Positions 16,012 to 24,039 of a stretch of DNA of 64,000 nt are shown here, in pieces (positions within the stretch are counted from its first letter, which is position 1; each line of letters begins with the position of its first letter). Both the position numbers and the translations under genes were made by a program. The notes beneath the pieces were generated by a model. That model saw only the letters and a list, made by a program, of their open reading frames with translations. It searched no databases and had not been told where the DNA came from. The stretch covers positions 806,001 through 870,000 of the forward strand of contig NZ_JAEQBW010000001.1 in the NCBI RefSeq assembly GCF_016679925.1, in the 5' to 3' direction. This DNA is from Marivirga aurantiaca. Lineage in GTDB: Bacteria; Bacteroidota; Bacteroidia; Cytophagales; Cyclobacteriaceae.

Positions 16012-17793
16012 ATGAAAAATATTTTTAATAACAAATACTTTATAGCAGTCATTATTTTGATTGCGGGTATTGCCATTGGCTATTTGATCAGTTCTCCTGA
16101 TAAGCCACAGGTGACAGAACAATCGGAACATGAACTGGCGGACCATGCAGCTGAGGAAATATGGACTTGTTCTATGCATCCGCAGATAAGGCTTCCTGAG
16201 CCGGGCGATTGCCCTATTTGCGGAATGGATTTAATACCTGCCACTTCAAAAAGTTCCAGCGCTTCTCAGGATCCTGTAGTGTATGAAATGACTCCGGAAG
16301 CAGTAGCAATGGCGAATATTAGCACCTCAATAGTAACAGGGGTCAGTCCTGATGGAGAGGTTTTATTGAGCGGAAAAATACAGGCAGACGAGCGGAATAT
16401 CGCTACTATTACAGCTCAGTACCCAGGTAGAATAGAGCAATTGTTTGTGAATTTTACCGGACAAGTAGTTCGTAGGGGAGAAAGATTGGCTACCATTTAT
16501 TCACCGGAACTTTTGACAGCACAAAGGGAGCTCCTGGAAGCTGCCAGTACAAAAGAGAGCTTTCCGGAATTGTATGAAGCAGCTCGTGAGAAATTGAGAT
16601 TATGGAAATTGAGTGAAGCACAAATAAAGCAAATAGAGGAATCTGGAAAGGTAAAATCAGAATTTAATGTAATTGCTGATAAAGGAGGCGTGGTAATGCA
16701 ACGTAATATATCAGTAGGTGATTACGTAAATACGGGTTCAATATTATTTGAGGTAGTAGATTTAAGCCGTGTCTGGATTATGCTGGATGCCTATGAATCA
16801 GATTTGTCATTAATTAACAGAGGAGATAAAGTCTCTTTCACAGTAGCCGGAATAGCCGGTAAAACTTATGAGGCTACAGTTGATTTTATAGATCCTATTA
16901 TTGATCAAAATACGCGATCCGCTTCAGTACGGGCAGAAGTAGCCAACCCTGATATGGAGTTGAAACCCGGCATGTTTGTGAAGGCAAGAATTCAATCTTC
17001 TTCCCAAAAAGCTAAACAATCATTAGCCATTCCACGAACGGCTTTGCTTTGGACGGGAAAAAGATCAATCGTATATGTGAAAGTGCCTGATACTGAGTTT
17101 CCTGCTTATGAAATGCGGGAAATCACTATTGGAACACGAATGGGAGATATGTGGCTGGTAGAATCAGGACTGGAAGCAGGGGAGGAAATAGTGACTAATG
17201 GAGCATTTTCAGTAGACGCAGCTGCTCAGCTTGCTGGGAATTATAGTATGATGACACGCCCGAAAGCCAAAACCATGGAAGTGCCTGAGAAATTCAGAGA
17301 ACAAATAACTGAAATAGCCGAGGAGTATTTTGAGTTAAAGAATAAACTGGTGGAGAATGATGCTGAGGCTGCAAGAATGCAATTTTCTGATATAAGAGAG
17401 GCAGTTAACCAGGTAGAAATGGAATCACTTGAAAAAAATACACATGATCATTGGATGCAGTTGAAAAGGGACATGTTAAGTGCCATTGAAATGATGGAGG
17501 CTGCTAAAGGTATTGAAGAACAACGCCAACATTTTGTGATGCTTTCAGATCAGGTTCTTGAAATGACAGAATTATTTGGACTCCAAAAAGATAAAGTTTA
17601 CAAACAACATTGCCCTATGGCTTTTGATAATGAAGGAGCTTATTGGTTAAGTGAGCAGGAGGAAATTCTCAATCCTTATTTTGGAGATGTCATGTTGACT
17701 TGTGGGGAAGTTACTCAAACCTACCGCAAAGGGCAGAGGGTATTTGAGAAGGAGGATGAAGTAAAGCAGCAGCCCACTGGTCATCAACATTGA
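16012..17793 (+). CDS. cusB: CusB-type periplasmic adaptor with HMBD and DUF3347 domains
   Basis: A 593-residue membrane-fusion protein linking the pump to the channel. After one N-terminal membrane anchor (residues 9-26), a metal-binding module carries C53, M55, H56, C67, C70 and M72 (WTCSMHPQI ... CPICGMDL). The barrel-sandwich, hairpin and beta-barrel parts follow (about 85-420, with ITAQYPGRIEQLFVNFTGQ). Residues about 430-590 are a DUF3347 domain ending in HCPMAFDNEGAYWLS and NPYFGD, which probably binds copper through Cys, Met and His. The fusion of DUF3347 to the adaptor, with a second free copy encoded next, suggests metal handover in the periplasm. Confidence 0.92.
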   Translation: MKNIFNNKYFIAVIILIAGIAIGYLISSPDKPQVTEQSEHELADHAAEEIWTCSMHPQIRLPEPGDCPICGMDLIPATSKSSSASQDPVVYEMTPEAVAMANISTSIVTGVSPDGEVLLSGKIQADERNIATITAQYPGRIEQLFVNFTGQVVRRGERLATIYSPELLTAQRELLEAASTKESFPELYEAAREKLRLWKLSEAQIKQIEESGKVKSEFNVIADKGGVVMQRNISVGDYVNTGSILFEVVDLSRVWIMLDAYESDLSLINRGDKVSFTVAGIAGKTYEATVDFIDPIIDQNTRSASVRAEVANPDMELKPGMFVKARIQSSSQKAKQSLAIPRTALLWTGKRSIVYVKVPDTEFPAYEMREITIGTRMGDMWLVESGLEAGEEIVTNGAFSVDAAAQLAGNYSMMTRPKAKTMEVPEKFREQITEIAEEYFELKNKLVENDAEAARMQFSDIREAVNQVEMESLEKNTHDHWMQLKRDMLSAIEMMEAAKGIEEQRQHFVMLSDQVLEMTELFGLQKDKVYKQHCPMAFDNEGAYWLSEQEEILNPYFGDVMLTCGEVTQTYRKGQRVFEKEDEVKQQPTGHQH

Positions 17794-17994
17794 TTATCTG
17801 ATTGATTAGTATGGAGAAAATGTTTCTCAGCTTCATACTTAATCTTTTGCTTTCCAAAACGCGTTGATTTAAATAAGATAACTAAAAAACTAATTATGAA
17901 ATGTCCATAAAACTAGCTATACCAACCGAGGATGAATATTAGTAAAGCCTAGAATTTGGAAGTAGATGGTAGAGTATAGACATTCCATAGCCTG

Positions 17995-18011
17995 CCCCGA
18001 CTGCATCGGGG
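17995..18011. repeat. CCCCGA-ctgca-TCGGGG palindrome
   Basis: Six-base perfect GC arms in an otherwise AT-rich gap of about 240 bases. No T-run follows. It resembles small GC-rich extragenic palindromes scattered in Bacteroidota genomes; a weak terminator is the alternative. Confidence 0.45.
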
Positions 18012-18037
18012 TGACCACTAAAAATAAATAAATACTC

Positions 18038-18694
18038 ATGAAAACTCAATTTATTCATTTTAGCACAGCACTTTTATTGGTTGTGGGCCCAGCTTGCCAA
18101 AGCTGTCAAAGTAATAACGAACAAAGTGAAAATAATGCGATGAATTCAGATTCAATAGTTGATGATCGTAGGGCCCCTATAAAAAATGAAGACAATCCCA
18201 AAGTATTGGGAGCAGACCGATCCAATAATCCTAAAACAACTGGAACCGGAGACGAATCTTTCAGCACTGATACCACTCAAGCGGAAGGAATTAAAAAAGA
18301 GAAAGTTCAACAGGTAATTACTTACTACCTGGAATTAAAAGATGCACTTGTCAAAAGTGATAACCAAAAAGCGAGTGAAGTAGCTGCTAAAATAAAGAAA
18401 AGCTTAGAGGGACATAATAATCAATTGGCAAAGAATATACTTTTTGAGGCCGAGCAAATTGCACTAATTGATAACCTTGATCACCAAAGGACTCGCTTCA
18501 ATACACTTTCGGAAAATGTTTATACACTGGTTAATTCAACCAAAGCAAACCAAAAAATACTCTATCGACAATACTGCCCTATGGCTTTTGATAATGAAGG
18601 AGCCTACTGGTTAAGTGCCGAAGAAGAAATTAGAAATCCTTACTTCGGTGATAAAATGTTAAAATGTGGAAGCGTGAAAGAAACCCTGGAATAG
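18038..18694 (+). CDS. Stand-alone DUF3347 lipoprotein-like metal-binding protein
   Basis: A 218-residue exported protein. The N-terminus (MKTQFIHFSTALLLVVGPAC) looks like a lipoprotein signal although the residues before C20 are not a strict lipobox. A low-complexity polar linker spans about 25-90, then a helical DUF3347 domain ends in YCPMAFDNEGAYWLSAEEE and NPYFGDKMLKCG. This ending is almost the same as that of the adaptor encoded just upstream, including 29 identical bases at DNA level. Likely a periplasmic copper carrier feeding the efflux complex. Separated from the adaptor by about 240 bases, so it may have its own promoter. Confidence 0.82.
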   Translation: MKTQFIHFSTALLLVVGPACQSCQSNNEQSENNAMNSDSIVDDRRAPIKNEDNPKVLGADRSNNPKTTGTGDESFSTDTTQAEGIKKEKVQQVITYYLELKDALVKSDNQKASEVAAKIKKSLEGHNNQLAKNILFEAEQIALIDNLDHQRTRFNTLSENVYTLVNSTKANQKILYRQYCPMAFDNEGAYWLSAEEEIRNPYFGDKMLKCGSVKETLE

Positions 18695-18764
18695 AACATG
18701 ATAATTTGATCATCTGGGCTAATCACAGTTGAAGTGTTCTTGGAATGATTTATTGTAAAATATT

Positions 18765-18801
18765 TTATCCTTTGATTATACTATTTATATTTGAAGGATA
18801 A
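18765..18801. promoter_or_regulatory. Inverted repeat around a -7-like box upstream of the PepSY gene
   Basis: TTATCCTT and AAGGATAA are perfect inverted arms 21 bases apart; the spacer ends with TATATTTG (18786-18793), a match to TAnnTTTG. No TTG -33 element has the right spacing. The symmetry around the -7 box suggests an operator, but this is inference. Confidence 0.35.
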
Positions 18802-18903
18802 TTTTTATTGGCGCTTCTTTATAAATAAAATACTATTAAATGCTGATAGAATTTATTCCAACAGATAAGAAAAAGTAAAGGAGTTTAGTCAGTATTTAGT
18901 CAG

Positions 18904-19674
18904 ATGAGGAAAAATAAAAAATACTATATCCGTAAAAGTCACCGCTATCTGGGCCTTTTTATTGGGATTCAATTTATTGCATGGACCATTAGTGGTTTAT
19001 ATTTTAGTTGGACTAATCTGGATGAGATTCACGGTGACCATTTTCTTCAGTCGCCTCAATATCTTTCAGCTGACATTGCCACAGTTTCGCCTGATAAAGT
19101 ACTGGCCTCACTAAAAGAAAATCATATTGTCGACTCTATTAGCTCATTTCAACTTATAAGGATATTGGATATACCTTATTACCAAATTAAATACTTCTCT
19201 AACAGCAGTGAGAAAAAACAAAGTGTAACAACTGAATATGCATTGGCCAATGCACAAACTGGAGAACTACGACCACCCATTACTAAGGAAGAAGCTACTT
19301 TAATAGCTAAAGAACAAGTAATACATCCTGCAAAATTAAAAGAAGTAGAATATCTGGAAGAAGCAGGGAGCCATCACGAATTCAGAGGAAGAAGATTGCC
19401 TGTATGGGCAGTTACTTTTGAAGAACCGGCTTGTGCTGTGTATGTAAGTCCTGAATCAGGTACATTTCAGACCATCCGACACAGTAAATGGAGAATTTTT
19501 GATTTCCTCTGGATGTTTCACACAATGGATTATGCTGGCAGGGACAATTTTAACAACTGGTTGCTCAGGATTTTCTCAGTATTCGGACTGATCACTGTGG
19601 TATCAGGCTTTACTTTGTATGTGGCGACTTCTAAAACCTTTAAGAAAACAACTTCAAAAAGACAAGTAAACTAA
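18904..19674 (+). CDS. PepSY-domain membrane protein
   Basis: A 256-residue inner-membrane protein with a membrane helix at about residues 15-33 (LGLFIGIQFIAWTISGLYF), a periplasmic PepSY-type region, and a C-terminal part with FDFLWMFHTMDYAGRDNFNNW followed by a last helix (FGLITVVSGFTLYVA). The His-containing ends of the helices resemble those of PepSY-TM reductase-like proteins that move electrons to periplasmic iron or copper. It closes the metal-efflux block, so a redox role in metal handling is plausible. It ends 27 bases before the convergent kinase gene. Confidence 0.8.
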   Translation: MRKNKKYYIRKSHRYLGLFIGIQFIAWTISGLYFSWTNLDEIHGDHFLQSPQYLSADIATVSPDKVLASLKENHIVDSISSFQLIRILDIPYYQIKYFSNSSEKKQSVTTEYALANAQTGELRPPITKEEATLIAKEQVIHPAKLKEVEYLEEAGSHHEFRGRRLPVWAVTFEEPACAVYVSPESGTFQTIRHSKWRIFDFLWMFHTMDYAGRDNFNNWLLRIFSVFGLITVVSGFTLYVATSKTFKKTTSKRQVN

Positions 19675-19701
19675 CTTTTTTACATTAAAAGTTGACATAC
19701 T

Positions 19702-21717
19702 TTAAATCTCTGCAAATTCATTTTTTTTCAGATTGGGTAGTTTTACCCAAAAAGTACTACCTTTTCCAGACTCACTTTTAAACCCAATATCGCCATTCAG
19801 AATTTCAACTAATTCTTTTACAATAGAAAGTCCCAATCCGGAACTACTTTCATTGCCTGTGGGCTTGTTGTTCATTTTCTGAAATTTCTTGAACACCTTG
19901 TTATGTTCTTTTTCCATTATACCTATTCCTTCATCCTGAACCTCGAAAGAGAGGAATTCATCCTCTAGTCTTGCCTTTAGGTAAACGGAAGTTCCACTTC
20001 TGGAAAATTTAATAGCATTAGATATCAGATTATCAAGAATTCTGTTAAGCAAGCTTTCATCTGTGAAAAACGGATCGGAGAAGGTTGTCAGTTCAGTTTT
20101 AATTTCAATTCTTTTTAAAGAGGCGGTACCCCTGTGCTTATCTGCCATCTCCGATAAATACTCAGGAAGTTCAATGGGGGAAACATTGGCTTCTTTTTGA
20201 GACTCCATATTATAAAGAATAAGTAAATCATCAATTAGATTTACCCCTTGTTTATTTGATTTTTCAAGGTTTTTCAGAAACACCAATTGATCAGGAGTCA
20301 GTCCACCTTCCATTTTTATTAACTGGATTAATCCAAGATTAGTGTTTAGTGGCGATTTAAGATCATGGGCTACCACATGTATCAATCCGTTCTTTTCTTC
20401 ATTTATACGTTTAAGCTGATGAATACTTTGGGTCAAGGCCTTATTCTGCTTGTCCAGTTGCTTCGTTCGCTCTTTTACTTTTCCTTCCAGTTCAGTATTG
20501 GCCACTTTAAGTGCTTGACCTAACTTCTCAACATTTTCATGTGTGCTATTCAATCTGTTGGCCATAATAACTACATGCGAAAATAAATAGAGGAATATGC
20601 CTGAAGAAAAAACCAAATCAGCCACTATCCTGTAATGGTGCAGCATTATTTCTATAACAGTGACTCCAAATAACATGATAAAGCCTACTAAAGCCACAAT
20701 TACTTCCTTGTCACCTTTAATACTTTCCTTTGCAATAAAATATAGCAGGCCTAAACCTGTTAAAATAGTAGTCAGTTGCATGAAAGGAATGAAGTAGGAA
20801 CTATAGAATAATGGTAGAAATACTGTCAGAATACTAGCGCCAATGGCTATATAATAAGGGGCTCTAATAAAGAATACTGGAATAAATGCAGGAAACATAT
20901 GGTAAATAAACTTAATGGTAAAGGCCAGAATCAGGAAGAAACTGATAAACTCAATCCGTGTGCTTAACCACCAGGGAAAATTCAGGTATTCTGTAAGTAT
21001 GTATTCATTTACACTTAAAGTCCTAAGGACTGTCAGAAAACAAACCAATGAAAAATAGAATGCTAATTTTGTTTTGTGTCTAAACAAATTGGAACCGAGG
21101 TGGAAGAGCCCCATAAAAAAAATAGAGCCTATCAGAAAGAATGAAATAGCGATCTTCTTTGCCCTGCTTTCAGTAAGGACATCATGTTTTCCCAATAGTG
21201 GTGCCCGTACTAGTCCTCCTCTTCGGTAGTGAAAATTTGACACATGGTAAACTATGTCCAATACACCTTCATGGGGAGGTATTTTGTAAATTTTATTTGT
21301 GTAAAGAGGTTTAGCTTCCTCTTTATTCTTTCCAACTTTACCAATTTCCCCTAAAAACTGATTATTAATATATAGTCGATAATTAGTACTCGTAACAAGA
21401 GCGTTAATGGCTAGGTTTTTCTGGTTCTCATTCACCAAAACTCTTAAGTAAAAAGTGGCATAGCCTGTGGCCGGCAGTTTTTTGCCATCATACTCCTTTC
21501 CTGTCCAGGTATTTAATGTATTAATGTAAAATTTGACTTTTTTTGATTGCATTTCTTCTGAAGAGAGAAATTCACCAAATACCATTTGCCACTGATGTTG
21601 AAGGGTGTGAATCTCCGTATCTAAATCCTTCCCCCTGAGGTCCAGCACATTCTCCTGTGCCATTACATTGGTGGTCATCAACCCCCAAAGGAATAAGAAT
21701 TTTAGAAACAGCTTCAT
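19702..21717 (-). CDS. 7TM-DISM sensor histidine kinase
   Basis: The ATG at 21717 (MKLFLKFLFLWGLMTTNVMAQ) gives a clear signal peptide; an upstream TTG adds only two residues. The 671-residue protein has an extracytoplasmic beta-rich domain (about 20-165), seven membrane helices (about 170-375), a coiled coil, HisKA with the histidine in HVVAHDLKSPLN, an N box NLISNAIKFS and G boxes DEGIGI and GLGLSIV. The 7TMR-DISM architecture typically senses carbohydrates or other small ligands. No response regulator gene lies beside it. Its neighbours on one side are metal genes and on the other a SusCD cluster, so its target is unclear. Confidence 0.9.
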   Translation of the reverse strand: MKLFLKFLFLWGLMTTNVMAQENVLDLRGKDLDTEIHTLQHQWQMVFGEFLSSEEMQSKKVKFYINTLNTWTGKEYDGKKLPATGYATFYLRVLVNENQKNLAINALVTSTNYRLYINNQFLGEIGKVGKNKEEAKPLYTNKIYKIPPHEGVLDIVYHVSNFHYRRGGLVRAPLLGKHDVLTESRAKKIAISFFLIGSIFFMGLFHLGSNLFRHKTKLAFYFSLVCFLTVLRTLSVNEYILTEYLNFPWWLSTRIEFISFFLILAFTIKFIYHMFPAFIPVFFIRAPYYIAIGASILTVFLPLFYSSYFIPFMQLTTILTGLGLLYFIAKESIKGDKEVIVALVGFIMLFGVTVIEIMLHHYRIVADLVFSSGIFLYLFSHVVIMANRLNSTHENVEKLGQALKVANTELEGKVKERTKQLDKQNKALTQSIHQLKRINEEKNGLIHVVAHDLKSPLNTNLGLIQLIKMEGGLTPDQLVFLKNLEKSNKQGVNLIDDLLILYNMESQKEANVSPIELPEYLSEMADKHRGTASLKRIEIKTELTTFSDPFFTDESLLNRILDNLISNAIKFSRSGTSVYLKARLEDEFLSFEVQDEGIGIMEKEHNKVFKKFQKMNNKPTGNESSSGLGLSIVKELVEILNGDIGFKSESGKGSTFWVKLPNLKKNEFAEI

Positions 21718-22201
21718 TGTCAAAATATTTTATTTTAGTTAGGCTTCACTAAACCTGAATATTATTTCGGGTTGTGGTCATTGTCTTCTACCTTGTTTTT
21801 ATAAAAATAGGGATTTAAGGTGAGTGATAGTTTGCAAATTTCGAGTAAAAGCTGAAGTGTATGTTTTTGCCTGTATCTGCTAAAAGATTGCTTTTAGCCC
21901 TTAAAAAGCAGCAGGGATATACTGAAATGATTTAATCTGAAAATGGATATTGAAAGGAAAAATTAGCGTACTCTACCAATTAACTTGGGTAAGTTGTGTT
22001 ACAATTTATAAAATCACGCCCTAAAAAGAGAATATTTTCAATACAATAAATTATATTTTTACTCTAAAAATGTAATTTTTGACTTCATTAGAAATTATCT
22101 AATTTTGAAAATCATAAGCTTGTAATATCTTCTTTTAAATTAAACAGTTTAACAGATAATTCTTGAGAAAAGGCAGATTCCTGTTAAATGTATTCATTTC
22201 T
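21718..22201. other. Non-coding region between the DISM kinase and the SusCD cluster
   Basis: About 480 AT-rich bases. The only structure I find is the hairpin GCTAAAAG-attg-CTTTTAGC at 21879-21898, in the leader of the kinase gene. There is no ORF worth calling and no riboswitch-like or tRNA-like pattern. Confidence 0.5.
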
Positions 22202-22579
22202 TTACTCACTCATTTCAATTCCGAATTTCTCTGAAATCAACTCTTTTAATTGATTCAAACTTAACCGGTTCATGGTTTCCGGATCTATCCAAACTGAAAT
22301 TGATCCTTTCTCTTCCAGAAAAATAGCAGGAAGTCCATCCTTTCTGTTGTATTGTTCTTCCCATTCATCTTTATGAAGAAAGCTCATTTTTACCGGTGTT
22401 TTTTCCTTAAAAGCTGCCCAGTCTTTATTGATGGAAAACGTATCATAAGTAATGGCGCATAAATTGCAGGCATAGGTTTGTGGTGATAATATTTTGTGCA
22501 TAATATCCATATAGCCATTCCATTTACCGGAGTTGGCATTGTATACAAAAATGAGTTGTTGGTCTTTTGTCATAATCAT
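22202..22579 (-). CDS. Small conserved CxxC protein of unknown function
   Basis: About 126 residues from the ATG at 22579 (a second ATG at 22573 is equally possible). Its start lies within 10 bases of the SusD stop, so it is probably co-transcribed as the last gene of the cluster. The sequence opens with a beta strand LIFVYNANSGKWNGYMD, then HKILSPQTYACNLCAITY with a CxxC motif, and later FLHKDEWEE and DGLPAIFLEE. The strand-CxxC layout hints at a thioredoxin-like or metal-binding fold, but I do not recognise a characterised family. No signal peptide, so cytoplasmic. Confidence 0.65.
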   Translation of the reverse strand: MIMTKDQQLIFVYNANSGKWNGYMDIMHKILSPQTYACNLCAITYDTFSINKDWAAFKEKTPVKMSFLHKDEWEEQYNRKDGLPAIFLEEKGSISVWIDPETMNRLSLNQLKELISEKFGIEMSE

Positions 22580-22584
22580 ATTAT

Positions 22585-24027
22585 TTAATTCTCTTTTTCC
22601 CACCAGCCTTTGCTGTTAATGGTATTGCCCCCCATTCTTTCTGAGGCCTCCTGGAAATTAGCATTATTGGTAGCCTGTTCTGATTCAGGATATAAATACC
22701 TGACCGGATATTGATCATTATTAAAATTGTCAGGTCCGGGTTTTATGGCCGGTATTCCTGTTCTGCGAATGTTGAACCAGGCTTCATGACCATTGGTATT
22801 CAATACCACCCATTTTTGGGTGAGTATTTTAGTAAGATTATCAGTATTGTCTAAAAGTACACCCTCTCTGCCAAAGTAATCAGCTGGCAATTCAGTTTGA
22901 TAATAATCAAAACTAGCAGCAATGCCATTCTCATAATAAGCTTGTGCATCACCTGTAATGAAATCACGCTCCACGGCTTCTGCCAATGCAAATTGCAGTT
23001 CAGCGTATTGCATAAATTGCGCATCTATACCATCAGGAATGTCCCTGAATATCTCCCCAAAAAGGGAAATATCGTTTAAATTAATATTTCTTTCACTAAT
23101 GGTTTCCCTGTTGAGTCCATTTTGTAAACCTTTGAATTCCGGATTACCATCAGTAACACTTTTTTGAGTGGGTTTATATAAAACATGCACTCTGGGATCA
23201 TCCCAGGCACTAAGTATAGAATCAACAGTTCGAGTCATTCTATGTTCCTGATAAAGCCCAAGAGCCGATTGTGACATAGGCCATTGGTTAGGAGCGGAGC
23301 TTAAATAGGGAACCACTGCATTGTCGGCATTGGATTGCATCAGCTTTCCGGAATTGGCCAAAGCTTGTAATTCACTAAAATCAGTTATTCTTTTGCTGAT
23401 TCTTAAAATATAGCGTACCTGCAAAGAGTTGGCAAATCGTTCCCATTTCTCCAGATCATTGCCAAACATCATATCTCCCTGTATGAAATCATTAGTAGTT
23501 GAAAGCGTGGCAGCTGATCTTTTCAATACTGCCAGAATCCCTGTTTCAGGATCAGTATAAATGCTTTCCTGAATGTCATACTTAGGGCTGTACAATCCTT
23601 CTTTGGCCTTTAAGGCTTCTGTATAAGGAACATCTCCCCACATATCAGTTAGTTGGGAAAATAAATATGATTGCATAATATCTGCTACTGCAATATAAGC
23701 TTCATTAGTGGCTTCATTTTCTTTAATTGATGCTATATCAGTTAGTAAACCGAAGATGACATTCCAATATTCGCTGTTGGTGCCCATTTCATAACGGTCA
23801 ATACGCTCAAATTCTACGCTGGCAGAAAATTGTGTAAGATAATTGGACAGCCTAAAACCCTGGTCGTAAGTGTTTTTGTCTGCTGATACTGAAATAACAT
23901 TGGATAATAAAAATTGAGGTCCGATTTCTTCCGGAGCATTCGGATTTTCATTGATTTCTTCAAAGTTATCTGTGCAAGCAAATGTAATCAGACATAAGCT
24001 TAATAAAGTGAAAATTATATTTTTCAT
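22585..24027 (-). CDS. SusD/RagB-family outer-membrane substrate-binding lipoprotein
   Basis: The ATG at 24027 begins MKNIIFTLLSLCLITFAC, a lipoprotein signal with the acylated cysteine at C18; a slightly earlier ATG is less likely. The 480-residue protein is helical with SusD signatures such as NAPEEIGPQFLLSN, MQSYLFSQLTDMWGDVPYTEAL and KWVVLNTNGHEAWFNIRRTG. SusD proteins cap the SusC barrel and pick up the ligand. The gene follows SusC directly. The absence of any glycosidase or peptidase nearby argues against a polysaccharide locus. Confidence 0.93.
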   Translation of the reverse strand: MKNIIFTLLSLCLITFACTDNFEEINENPNAPEEIGPQFLLSNVISVSADKNTYDQGFRLSNYLTQFSASVEFERIDRYEMGTNSEYWNVIFGLLTDIASIKENEATNEAYIAVADIMQSYLFSQLTDMWGDVPYTEALKAKEGLYSPKYDIQESIYTDPETGILAVLKRSAATLSTTNDFIQGDMMFGNDLEKWERFANSLQVRYILRISKRITDFSELQALANSGKLMQSNADNAVVPYLSSAPNQWPMSQSALGLYQEHRMTRTVDSILSAWDDPRVHVLYKPTQKSVTDGNPEFKGLQNGLNRETISERNINLNDISLFGEIFRDIPDGIDAQFMQYAELQFALAEAVERDFITGDAQAYYENGIAASFDYYQTELPADYFGREGVLLDNTDNLTKILTQKWVVLNTNGHEAWFNIRRTGIPAIKPGPDNFNNDQYPVRYLYPESEQATNNANFQEASERMGGNTINSKGWWEKEN

Positions 24028-24039
24028 GAGGGAATGCAT

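Noticed and set aside
17814-17828. GAGAAA-atg-TTTCTC hairpin after the adaptor gene as terminator
   Set aside because: The stem is short and AT-rich and no T-run follows, so termination cannot be supported.
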